NCBI RefSeq assembly: GCF_000972705.2
Contig: NZ_LATL02000327.1
Coordinates: 1 to 8,151, forward strand
From: Limnoraphis robusta CS-951
GTDB lineage: Bacteria > Cyanobacteriota > Cyanobacteriia > Cyanobacteriales > Microcoleaceae
Length of the DNA stretch: 8,151 bases
Direction: 5' to 3'
The notes below the pieces were generated by a model. That model ran no database searches. It saw nothing but the letters and a program-made list of their open reading frames with translations, and was not told the DNA's origin. A program made the position numbers and the translations under genes. Positions 1 to 4,772 of the stretch are shown one piece after another (the stretch's first letter is position 1; each line of letters opens with the position of its first letter).

Positions 1-48
1 GTATTGAGACTTGGAACCGTTTAATAACTTTGCTTCTCGTACAATCAT
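1..48 (-). CDS. tnpB: TnpB, RNA-guided endonuclease of an IS200/IS605 element (N-terminus only)
   Basis: Only the first 16 codons are inside the window, read leftwards from an ATG at 48. They give MIVREAKLLNGSKSQY, which matches the usual start of cyanobacterial TnpB/OrfB proteins (a short strand, EAKL, then a K-x-Q-Y segment). An in-frame TAA lies 10-12 bases upstream of the ATG, so the frame cannot start earlier. TnpB is known as an RNA-guided DNA nuclease, ancestral to Cas12, carried by IS200/IS605 elements. The RuvC catalytic residues and zinc finger would lie outside the window, so it cannot be said whether the gene is intact. No clear Shine-Dalgarno precedes the start. An imperfect palindrome (GGTA...TACC, 49-62) abuts the start codon. 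The family call rests on 16 residues plus the adjoining hairpin. Confidence 0.7.
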   Translation of the reverse strand, partial: MIVREAKLLNGSKSQY

Positions 49-130
49 GGTATAATTTTACCACACAACTCCCCGAATAACAATATTAATTGTTCGCTAT
101 CCATCCCCATGCCTAAAGGCTGGGGCTTTC
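1..130 (-). mobile_element. Left end of an IS200/IS605-family (TnpB-only type) insertion sequence, cut by the window edge
   Basis: A tnpB start (48, minus) is preceded by a strong hairpin at 105-125: CCCCA, a bulged T, GCCT, loop AA, AGGCTGGGG. That gives nine paired bases and one bulge. IS200/IS605 elements lack inverted terminal repeats and instead carry subterminal hairpins recognised as single strands by TnpA. A hairpin just upstream of tnpB is the expected position for the left end. No tnpA lies beside it, so the element is likely mobilised in trans, if at all. The exact cleavage point cannot be placed; it should lie a little to the right of 125. Confidence 0.6.
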
Positions 131-200
131 CGCTCAACTTCGGTAATATAGCAGTATGGGAGGTATGAAGTACAGTGCAAGCGTCCTCGCTTCCTGGCAT

Positions 201-307
201 CTATAGCAATGTTACTTGATTTGTAAGAAGTATATCAATTTAAGCCCCCAGATTTTGGGGTTTGGGGGCAATGTAGTTTACAACTCATGCTTGATTGCTA
301 TATATAG
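201..307. repeat. MITE-like palindromic element with inner G/C hairpin
   Basis: The left edge reads CTATAGCAAT (201-210). The right edge carries its near-complement ATTGCTATAT (294-303). Further in, TTGTAA (221-226) faces TTACAA (278-283) at matching distance, so the arms form an imperfect inverted repeat of roughly 27 bp. The centre holds a perfect 7-bp stem, GCCCCCA (244-250) with TGGGGGC (263-269), and an alternative stem CCCCA/TGGGG (246-250 and 256-260). The size of about 107 bp, the TA-rich tips and the absence of coding capacity fit a miniature transposable or structural repeat. It may equally be a dispersed cyanobacterial intergenic repeat of no known mobility. Most of the gene-free stretch 49-470 is accounted for by this element, the IS end on its left and the stems on its right. 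Confidence 0.45.
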
Positions 308-332
308 AATTCTCTACTTACGATAGAGGGTG

Positions 333-404
333 TTTGAGTCAGGAGACTGTAACTAATGATACGAAAACCCCTAACGGGTTAACTCAAATGTGTTACATTA
401 GTTA
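333..404 (+). other. Interleaved inverted repeats upstream of the zinc-ribbon gene
   Basis: TAACTAATG (350-358) is exactly complementary to CATTAGTTA (396-404). TTTGAGT (333-339) is complementary to ACTCAAA (382-388). AACCC (366-370) pairs with GGGTT (376-380) inside both. The outer two pairings cross each other, so in RNA they would be alternatives or a pseudoknot. The block ends 66 bases before the start codon at 471. I recognise no known riboswitch. Confidence 0.35.
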
Positions 405-425
405 AAGTTCGCTCGGACAAACCGC

Positions 426-452
426 TTGATAAAAGTCTAAGGAAAGTATTAA
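426..452 (+). promoter_or_regulatory. Weak candidate promoter for the zinc-ribbon gene
   Basis: TTGATA (426-431) resembles a -35 box and TATTAA (447-452) a -10 box. The spacer is only 15 bases, shorter than the optimal 17. A transcript would start near 459, giving a leader of about 12 bases. This is pattern matching only. Confidence 0.25.
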
Positions 453-470
453 GAATTGACTGATTGATGT

Positions 471-953
471 ATGTCTATGTTTAAAGAAAAGGGAAGTGAT
501 TTAAACGATCAAGAAACTTATCCCTGTCCGGTGTGTCGCTGCGGTCATCTTTCTAACATGGCTTTAATGGATGCCTTTAGTTGTGATGTCTGTCGCCATA
601 TTTTTACCATTCATCCCGAAAGACAACTGCTGAAAATGGTTGATCGCGAACCTCCGATCACCTGGCGATGGAATGGTCAAAATTGGCGAGGAGAACATAT
701 TGGAAATCTAGAATTAAGTTGGTTTTATTGGCTAGCAGCTTTGGCAATTGTGATTTTTCCGCCGACATTAATTGGATTATCTGCTGTTTTGTTTCCTCCG
801 ATTTCCAGTGGATTTTGGGCTTTATTTCCGTTCATTTGGACAGCAATTGCCTTTTTGTCTCATCTATTTTTAGTGTTGTGGCTAATGGCAGAAGCCTATC
901 AATTTCCTCTAATTCTATATTTAAGAACTCGATGGCAACAGTTTAGATCATAA
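471..953 (+). CDS. Zinc-ribbon protein with two membrane segments (conserved cyanobacterial hypothetical)
   Basis: The 160-residue product begins with a putative zinc ribbon: C19-P-V-C22-R-C24, then C38-D-V-C41. This is two CxxC knuckles 16 residues apart with an extra cysteine at 24. A Trp-rich stretch (W65-R-W67, W72) follows. Two hydrophobic segments at about 84-108 and 115-142 should span or enter the membrane, and a short basic tail (R152, R154, R159) follows. The order, a cytosolic metal-binding head tethered by a C-terminal hairpin of helices, suggests a membrane-anchored adaptor or redox/metal sensor, but that is inference. I recognise the sequence style from unnamed proteins widespread in cyanobacteria and know of no assigned function. 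ATG 471 is the first in-frame start; ATG 477 is an alternative. No good Shine-Dalgarno is seen. The stop overlaps the stop of the convergent lipoprotein gene by 6 bases. Confidence 0.8.
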   Translation: MSMFKEKGSDLNDQETYPCPVCRCGHLSNMALMDAFSCDVCRHIFTIHPERQLLKMVDREPPITWRWNGQNWRGEHIGNLELSWFYWLAALAIVIFPPTLIGLSAVLFPPISSGFWALFPFIWTAIAFLSHLFLVLWLMAEAYQFPLILYLRTRWQQFRS

Positions 954-1517
954 AATCAAATCTTCACCCAAATGGGTAAAATAAACCTCCTGAATTTGCA
1001 AATCGGGGTTCTGGGTTAACGTTTCTCGTAAACTGCCAAACAAAGCCAATTGTTCACAAGCAGAAAGGGAATTCAAAGTGCGACGAGAAGTCGTCGGAAC
1101 TCGTAGATCAATTACCGCAATTTGATAGTCATGATCAACTTCCATTCGATAACCCAACGGTAACTCTAACTGTTGAATTTCTAACGTTTTCGCCACAGCC
1201 ATTTCTAGCGCTTGATCAACGGGAACAGTCACTTGTTGAGAAATCAGACTCTCACATTGACTATCGACTCGATAAAGGGTTAAAGGCATCGTATTCGCAG
1301 GGGCGGTGGGCGCTTTCAAAACAGGAGAAGTTTCGAGGGGTTTTTCAGGGGGAGAATTTGAAGCTTGACTCGCTAAATTGACTGCGGGTTCAGAGGGTTG
1401 TGATGCTTCTGATGATACCGGAGACTCAGCTTGTAACTCTGTCGAAGTACAACTGCTTAAACTCAGCAGGATGAAGCTGGCGATCGCCAGGGTTAAAATC
1501 TTAGGGAAATGGTTCAT
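948..1517 (-). CDS. Lipoprotein with GerMN-like domain
   Basis: The start is placed at ATG 1517, not at the upstream ATG 1559, because a clean signal peptide begins there. It has K6, a hydrophobic core (about residues 7-20) and a lipobox L20-S-S-C23, predicting a 189-residue precursor lipidated on C23. The 14 extra residues of the longer frame are polar and would bury the signal. Residues 24-76 are a Ser/Pro/Ala-rich linker. Residues 78-189 resemble the GerMN (sporulation/germination) domain: a first strand LTLYRVD, a helix around 100-115, a hydrophobic V-I-D-L-R-V strand at 135-140, a helix with SLRETLTQ, and a last strand Q-E-V-Y-F. In cyanobacteria such proteins are envelope lipoproteins of unknown role, and no sporulation function is implied. 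C88 and C154 could form a disulfide. It is divergent from pyrB, with 191 bases between the starts. Confidence 0.75.
   Translation of the reverse strand: MNHFPKILTLAIASFILLSLSSCTSTELQAESPVSSEASQPSEPAVNLASQASNSPPEKPLETSPVLKAPTAPANTMPLTLYRVDSQCESLISQQVTVPVDQALEMAVAKTLEIQQLELPLGYRMEVDHDYQIAVIDLRVPTTSRRTLNSLSACEQLALFGSLRETLTQNPDLQIQEVYFTHLGEDLIL
1480..1487. repeat. HIP1 octamer
   Basis: GCGATCGC lies within the signal-peptide codons of the lipoprotein gene and is extended to a 10-bp palindrome (GGCGATCGCC, 1479-1488). HIP1 is the over-represented palindrome of many cyanobacterial genomes and supports the taxonomic assignment. Confidence 0.9.
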
Positions 1518-1708
1518 CACAAATTCAGTCTCAGAAAACCTGTATTTGCAATTACGCATTCAACAGGACAAAATCAGAATTTTTAGAGAATTTAAAACAC
1601 AAGATGCCAACTGTTGGTAAAATCAAGTGTTGGGTTGGCTGTGGAGAGGTTCCCAAAGAATATCTGTACAGTTAATCGGTTTATTCTCATGGGTATGGAT
1701 TTCTAAAA

Positions 1709-2701
1709 ATGGCTACTGCAACTTGGACTCGTCGCCACATTCTGTCCCTGGCTGATTTTTCTCCGGCTGAATACAACGCCATTTTACAAACAGCTTTAAG
1801 TTTTCGACAAGTCTTAAATAGTCGTACTAAAAAAGTCCCTGCTTTGCAAGGTCAAGTAGTGGCTAATTTATTTTTTGAAGCTTCGACTCGAACCCGTAAT
1901 AGTTTTGAACTCGCCGCTAAACGATTATCAGCCGATACGCTTAATTTTGCACCGGGAACTTCATCTTTATCGAAGGGAGAAACGATTTTAGATACTGCTA
2001 AAACCTATTTAGCAATGGGAACAGATATGATGGTGATTCGTCATCAACAAGCAGGAGTTCCCCAAGCGATCGCATCAGAAATGGATCGTTTAAATACAAA
2101 GGTTGCTGTTTTAAATGCGGGAGATGGTCAACACGAACACCCCTCACAAGCGTTATTAGATTTATTAACAATTTGTCTATTATTAGACCCGGATAACCCG
2201 AGAATAGAATTATTAGAAGGGAAAAAAATTGCCATTGTTGGCGATATTTTGCATTCCCGAGTTGCAAGGTCGAATATTTGGAGTTTAACCGCTATTGATG
2301 CCGAATTACATTTAGTAAGTTCTCCGACATTATTACCCCAATATTTTCAATCTTTTGGGGAAGGAAGACCGGGTAAATTATTCTTACACTGGGAATTAGA
2401 ACCTGCGTTAAAAGATGCTGATTTTGTGATGACACTCCGACTACAACGGGAACGCATGACCGAACATTTATTACCCAGTTTGCGAGAATATCATCAATAT
2501 TATGGCATTACTCGCGATCGCCTCAAACTCTGCAAACCCGATGTGAAAATATTACATCCGGGTCCGGTTAATCGGGGTGTAGAATTAAGTTCAGAGTTAA
2601 TGGATGATCCGCAATTTAGTTTGATTTCCCAACAAGTTACAAGCGGTGTTGCGGTGAGGATGGCGTTATTATATTTAATAGGAGGCGGAAAGCAAGAATA
2701 G
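1709..2701 (+). CDS. pyrB: Aspartate carbamoyltransferase, catalytic chain
   Basis: PyrB condenses carbamoyl phosphate and L-aspartate to N-carbamoyl-aspartate, the committed step of pyrimidine synthesis in the cytosol. The 330 residues cover the whole family length. The carbamoyl-phosphate motif S59-T-R-T-R63 lies in [14 protein letters not shown]89-G-E is the loop lysine contributed by the neighbouring subunit (E. coli K84). R111 fits R105, H144-P-S-Q147 fits H134/Q137, R184 fits R167, and R244-L-Q246 fits R229/Q231. HPGPVNRG (283-290) is the hinge motif of the bacterial non-pyrI type. All expected active-site residues are present. The start ATG 1709 gives a normal N-terminus; ATGs at 1689 and 1695 are out of frame. 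No pyrI or other pyr gene is adjacent, so it is probably transcribed alone. The 5' region contains a small palindrome (CCAAC-T-GTTGG, 1607-1617) but no recognisable PyrR-type attenuator. Confidence 0.97.
   Translation: MATATWTRRHILSLADFSPAEYNAILQTALSFRQVLNSRTKKVPALQGQVVANLFFEASTRTRNSFELAAKRLSADTLNFAPGTSSLSKGETILDTAKTYLAMGTDMMVIRHQQAGVPQAIASEMDRLNTKVAVLNAGDGQHEHPSQALLDLLTICLLLDPDNPRIELLEGKKIAIVGDILHSRVARSNIWSLTAIDAELHLVSSPTLLPQYFQSFGEGRPGKLFLHWELEPALKDADFVMTLRLQRERMTEHLLPSLREYHQYYGITRDRLKLCKPDVKILHPGPVNRGVELSSELMDDPQFSLISQQVTSGVAVRMALLYLIGGGKQE
2066..2073. repeat. HIP1 octamer
   Basis: GCGATCGC within pyrB, encoding part of the Q-A-I-A segment (residues 119-122). Confidence 0.9.
2514..2521. 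repeat. HIP1 octamer
   Basis: GCGATCGC within pyrB, across the T-R-D-R-L codons (residues 268-272). Confidence 0.9.
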
Positions 2702-2760
2702 TGATATCCTCCCAAGTTATAATAATGTAATCAAAGTCAAATTTACTTGCACGAATTGTC

Positions 2761-3447
2761 ATGTTTGCCACCTCCCCAACTTATCATATTACCTGGGAAA
2801 AGTTGCCCGATGACTTTGTGCTTCCCGATGACCCTGTGGATAATATTAATCAACCCGCTTTGGCTGCGGCTTTAACCGAAAGTTTGCAGTTGGCAAAAAA
2901 ACTCCCAGAAACGGCTCTTACTCCCACAAACTACGGTATTTGTGCCACGATTAATGGTAGAATTGTGGTCAAAGCTCCAGATTGGGCTTATATTCCTCGA
3001 ATTACGGTTGAGCGCTCCGAAGTTGTTCGCAGTTATACCCCTCAATTACAGGGCGAAATTCCGGCGTTGGTGCTAGAGTTTTTATCGGATACGCCAGGGG
3101 GAGAATATTCAATCAAAGAAACCTATCCTCCGGGTAAATTTTACTTTTATGAACAAGTTTTAAAAGTGCCGAATTACGGTATTTTTGAGCCGGAAAATGG
3201 CGCGTTAGAATTGTATCGTTTTGGCGATAACGGACGGTATCAGCTTGAGTTGGCGAACGAACAAAATCGCTTTTGGATACCGGAAATGCAGCTTTTTTTG
3301 GGAGTTTGGGAAGGAAGCCGAGAAAACCGCCTGGGTTATTGGTTGCGTTGGTGGGATGAACAGGGTAATTTATTATTGTGGGGAAGCGAACGAGTTGAAC
3401 GATTAGCCGCTCAATTGCGTGCTGCGGGAATTGAACCGGAAGTCTAA
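2761..3447 (+). CDS. Uma2-family (DUF820) putative PD-(D/E)xK nuclease
   Basis: The 228-residue product has the Uma2 signature. K71-A-P-D74-W-A-Y-I-P carries the first acidic residue. LVLEFLS supplies E106. K126, four residues before Y130, is followed by VPNYGIFEPE in the place of the usual GVxEYWIvDP. The C-terminus LRWWDEQGNLLLWGSERVERLAAQLRA is typical of the cyanobacterial branch that ends in a short helical tail. D74/E106/K126 would form the nuclease-fold active site, so the enzyme may be catalytically competent. The usual W of the YWI motif is G here. Uma2 proteins are extremely numerous in cyanobacteria and their role is unproven; links to mobile DNA or defence are suggested. It follows pyrB after 59 bases, where TATAAT at 2718-2723 could be a -10 box without a clear -35. 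The next gene starts 30 bases downstream. Confidence 0.85.
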   Translation: MFATSPTYHITWEKLPDDFVLPDDPVDNINQPALAAALTESLQLAKKLPETALTPTNYGICATINGRIVVKAPDWAYIPRITVERSEVVRSYTPQLQGEIPALVLEFLSDTPGGEYSIKETYPPGKFYFYEQVLKVPNYGIFEPENGALELYRFGDNGRYQLELANEQNRFWIPEMQLFLGVWEGSRENRLGYWLRWWDEQGNLLLWGSERVERLAAQLRAAGIEPEV

Positions 3448-3463
3448 TAGAAGTGATTAAATT

Positions 3464-3659
3464 TAAACGAAAAACCCATGAACACGAACATTGAACTCAA
3501 CGAACAATTGGTTAAAGAAGCCTTGGAATTAACCCAATTTTCAACCGAAAAAGAAGTCATTGAGTTTGCTTTGCAAGAATTAATCCGCACCCGTAAAAAG
3601 CGGAAGAATTTACTGGATTTAAGCGGACAGATTGAATTTGCCACTGATAGGGAAAATAC
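3464..3659 (+). repeat. Direct repeat, copy 1 (196 bp) on the left of hicAB
   Basis: This block matches 4261-4456 without gaps at a fixed offset of 797 bases. By eye there are 10 mismatches in 196 positions (about 95% identity). It begins at TAAACGA, 14 bases before the antitoxin ATG, and stops abruptly in codon 61, after which the two sequences are unrelated. Confidence 0.9.
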
Positions 3660-3732
3660 GACCGTTTCCAACAATATTTGTAACACATTAATCATCGGTA
3701 GAGGCGCTGCGTCCTTGCGTCCTACTCTATAG
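3478..3732 (+). CDS. VapB-type antitoxin, truncated duplicate with foreign tail
   Basis: Residues 1-54 match the VapB family (DUF2191-type ribbon-helix-helix): MNTNIELNEQLVKEAL as strand plus first helix, a turn at F21-S-T-E, helix EVIEFALQELI, a basic patch RTRKKRK (37-43), then LLDLSGQIEF. The start ATG is fixed by identity with the second copy. From residue 62 the protein departs from the second copy and ends in 23 residues (TVSNNICNTL...) that resemble no antitoxin tail and come from a GC-shifted stretch with tandem TGCGTCCT octamers (3708-3723). It could therefore bind DNA as an RHH dimer but probably cannot neutralise a toxin. It may be a decaying pseudogene. No PIN toxin follows. Four residues differ from the second copy over the first 61 (17, 55, 58, 59). 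Confidence 0.6.
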   Translation: MNTNIELNEQLVKEALELTQFSTEKEVIEFALQELIRTRKKRKNLLDLSGQIEFATDRENTTVSNNICNTLIIGRGAASLRPTL

Positions 3733-3805
3733 GTCTGTGTTCAGTATAAAGAAGACTAAAACAATTAGTACCGGGTTTTTATTGGCAATAACTGTTTACA
3801 GCAGA

Positions 3806-3815
3806 ACCTATAGGT
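3806..3815. promoter_or_regulatory. Palindrome ACCTATAGGT in the hicA -35 region
   Basis: This is a perfect 10-bp palindrome 13 bases upstream of the proposed hicA -10 box. Nine of its core bases (CTATAGGTC, 3808-3816) recur at 3727-3735, 81 bases upstream. Position and symmetry suit an operator bound by an antitoxin dimer such as the neighbouring ribbon-helix-helix proteins. The binding partner is inference. Confidence 0.35.
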
Positions 3816-3825
3816 CGGTTAATTT

Positions 3826-3834
3826 TGCTATACT
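3826..3834 (+). promoter_or_regulatory. Extended -10 promoter of hicA
   Basis: TGCTATACT is an extended -10 element (TG-n-TATACT). It ends 7 bases before the hicA ATG at 3842, so transcription would start at or within a base or two of the start codon. No good -35 box is visible, which the extended TG could offset. No Shine-Dalgarno lies upstream of hicA, in keeping with a leaderless mRNA. Confidence 0.45.
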
Positions 3835-3841
3835 CCTTAAT

Positions 3842-4054
3842 ATGCCTAAAAAAGTTAGAGAATTGAAACAGATGTTGCAAAAGGCGGGATTTACGCTGTT
3901 ACCTAAACGGGGAAAAGGTAGTCATTCCTACTGGATTCATCCTCTTTTATCAAATCCTATTGTCCTGTCAGGAAAAGATAGCAAAGATGCTAAACCTTAT
4001 CAAGAAAAAGATGTAATAGCAGCACTAGAAGAAGTAAAACGGTTAGGGGATTAA
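3842..4054 (+). CDS. hicA: HicA mRNA interferase toxin
   Basis: HicA is a small dsRBD-like RNase that cleaves mRNAs and is held inactive by HicB. The 70-residue product MPKKVRELKQMLQKAGF... has the full family length. The catalytic histidine H28 sits in G24-K-G-S-H-S-Y-W. It also has the hydrophobic strand PIVLSGKDSK and the C-terminal helix DVIAALEEVKRLG. ATG 3842 was chosen because the MPKKVRELKxML start is typical; the frame is open back to 3737 but the extra residues look random. It appears intact and active. It is followed two bases later by hicB, the usual toxin-first order of hicAB operons. Confidence 0.92.
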   Translation: MPKKVRELKQMLQKAGFTLLPKRGKGSHSYWIHPLLSNPIVLSGKDSKDAKPYQEKDVIAALEEVKRLGD

Positions 4055-4056
4055 TT

Positions 4057-4263
4057 ATGAAATATAGTATTTTAATTCAATGGTCAGAGGAAGATCAAGT
4101 CTATGTTGCAAGTTTACCTGAGTGGGGTAAATACGCTCGAACTCACGGGGAAACCTACGAAGAAGCACTTGAGAACGCTCAAGAAGTGTTAGAAGATTTA
4201 GTATATGCCTATCAACAAACTCAGAAACCCTTACCACAGCCGCAAACACTACAGTTAGCCTAA
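4057..4263 (+). CDS. hicB: HicB antitoxin, short single-domain form
   Basis: The 68 residues match the degenerate RNase-H-like HicB fold: strand KYSILIQW, hairpin QVYVASLPEW, G-K-Y-A-R-T-H-G-E-T-Y-E-E-A segment, and helix LENAQEVLEDLVYAYQ. The tail PLPQPQTLQLA is typical of the cyanobacterial short class. HicB binds HicA and masks its active site. The product lacks the C-terminal ribbon-helix-helix or HTH domain that longer HicB proteins use for autoregulation. ATG 4057 is two bases after the hicA stop, with a G-rich stretch (TAGGGGA, 4044-4050) as possible ribosome binding site inside the hicA end, so translation is probably coupled. Its TAA stop is the first base triplet of the second 196-bp direct repeat. 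Confidence 0.9.
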   Translation: MKYSILIQWSEEDQVYVASLPEWGKYARTHGETYEEALENAQEVLEDLVYAYQQTQKPLPQPQTLQLA

Positions 4264-4456
4264 ACGAAAAAACTATGAACACGAATATTGAACTCAACGA
4301 ACAATTGGTTAAGGAAGCCTTGCAATTAACCCAATTTTCAACCGAAAAAGAAGTCATTGAGTTTGCTTTGCAAGAATTAATCCGCACCCGTAAAAAGCGG
4401 AAAAATTTACTGGATTTAAGCGGACAGATTGAATTTACAACTGATGGGAAAAATAC
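4261..4456 (+). repeat. Direct repeat, copy 2 (196 bp) on the right of hicAB
   Basis: Partner of 3464-3659. Its left edge coincides exactly with the hicB stop codon and its right edge lies in codon 61 of the second antitoxin. Homologous recombination between the copies would remove 797 bp containing hicA and hicB and leave one antitoxin gene carrying the longer tail. Confidence 0.9.
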
Positions 4457-4568
4457 AGAACCTTCTTTAAATTTAGCTTCGGCGATTGAGCAACGTTTTG
4501 CCCCTTTTGGAGAGTTTGAACTCCCAACTATTCCTAGAGAACCCCTCCGCGAACCTCCTAATTTTTAG
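4275..4568 (+). CDS. Antitoxin with VapB-type RHH head and FitA-type tail, no cognate toxin seen
   Basis: The first 54 of 97 residues are the same VapB/DUF2191-type ribbon-helix-helix as the upstream copy. Residues 66-97 (LASAIEQRFAPFG, then PREPLREPPNF) resemble the C-terminal toxin-embracing segment of FitA-like antitoxins, which usually read AIxxRFAPLGG...PREPMREPPxF. FitA tails wrap around PIN-domain toxins such as FitB/VapC. The protein therefore looks like a fusion of two antitoxin families; that it still binds a toxin is inference. It starts 11 bases after hicB, so it is very likely cotranscribed with hicAB. No PIN toxin gene follows: 204 bases of repeats and then the convergent CHAT gene come next. 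It may serve a toxin elsewhere or act as DNA-binding partner for the short HicB. Confidence 0.8.
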   Translation: MNTNIELNEQLVKEALQLTQFSTEKEVIEFALQELIRTRKKRKNLLDLSGQIEFTTDGKNTEPSLNLASAIEQRFAPFGEFELPTIPREPLREPPNF

Positions 4569-4609
4569 AATGAAATATCTTCCGTGTAGCCCCTCTTTAT
4601 CCCCCCTAG

Positions 4610-4628
4610 CCCCCCTTTGAAAGGGGGG
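4610..4628. repeat. Perfect 9-bp C/G-run hairpin
   Basis: CCCCCCTTT-G-AAAGGGGGG lies 42 bases after the antitoxin stop, in the convergent gap. No T-run follows on either strand, so it is not a classic Rho-independent terminator. It may still stall or protect transcripts. It is one of several C/G-run palindromes in the gaps of this window. Confidence 0.6.
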
Positions 4629-4630
4629 AG

Positions 4631-4678
4631 TAAGAAGTTGGAAATCTCTTTTTATAACGGGGAATAAGAAGTTGGAAA
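4631..4678 (+). repeat. Two direct copies of a 14-bp motif
   Basis: TAAGAAGTTGGAAA occurs at 4631-4644 and again at 4665-4678, 34 bases apart. A shorter relative (TAAGAAG) lies at 4708-4714. Together with the flanking hairpins these fill the 204-bp space between the antitoxin and CHAT genes; nothing coding is seen there. Confidence 0.7.
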
Positions 4679-4715
4679 GTTTCTCTTTCTAAGAGGGTCA
4701 AGAGAAATAAGAAGT

Positions 4716-4741
4716 AAAAAAGTCCCCCTTTTTAAGGGGGA
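4716..4741 (-). terminator. Rho-independent terminator of the CHAT gene
   Basis: On the minus strand the 8-bp stem TCCCCCTT / AAGGGGGA with a 3-base loop (4723-4741) is followed by C and six T residues (4721-4716). It lies about 30 bases beyond the stop codon of the CHAT gene (4773). The stem is part of a dispersed repeat that also occurs at 7941-7974. Confidence 0.6.
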
Positions 4742-4752
4742 TTTAGGGGGAT
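4719..4752. repeat. 34-bp inverted repeat, copy A
   Basis: This is the exact reverse complement of 7941-7974, with no mismatch by eye. The two copies bracket the CHAT gene closely on its 3' side (20 bases from the stop) and 159 bases from its start. The unit consists of two C5 runs and one G5 run separated by A/T. Confidence 0.9.
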
Positions 4753-4772
4753 TTAAGCGATTAACTTAGGAA

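Noticed and set aside
3..80. Plus-strand open stretch of 25 codons at the left edge
   Set aside because: It has no start inside the window, no recognisable motif, and overlaps the better supported tnpB start on the other strand.
1518..1559. Longer lipoprotein starting at ATG 1559
   Set aside because: It would put 14 polar residues before a complete signal peptide and lipobox that begins at 1517.
1561..1708. PyrR attenuator or other regulatory RNA ahead of pyrB
   Set aside because: Only an 11-base palindrome (1607-1617) is present, with no terminator hairpin and T-run or PyrR-box pattern.
1998..2267. Minus-strand open frame inside pyrB, with similar ones at 2500-2715 and 1378-1620
   Set aside because: All are antisense shadows over confidently identified genes, with no family resemblance.
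3737..3841. Longer HicA starting at 3737
   Set aside because: The 35 extra residues have no HicA character and contain the promoter-like TGCTATACT; the family start MPKKVRELK is at 3842.
4055..4387. Minus-strand frame over hicB and the second antitoxin, and the similar one at 3444-3695
   Set aside because: They are mirror frames of the duplicated antitoxin gene; their resemblance to each other follows from the DNA repeat.
4610..4628. Terminator for the hicAB-antitoxin transcript
   Set aside because: The stem is strong, but no T-run follows on the plus strand; kept as a repeat hairpin only.
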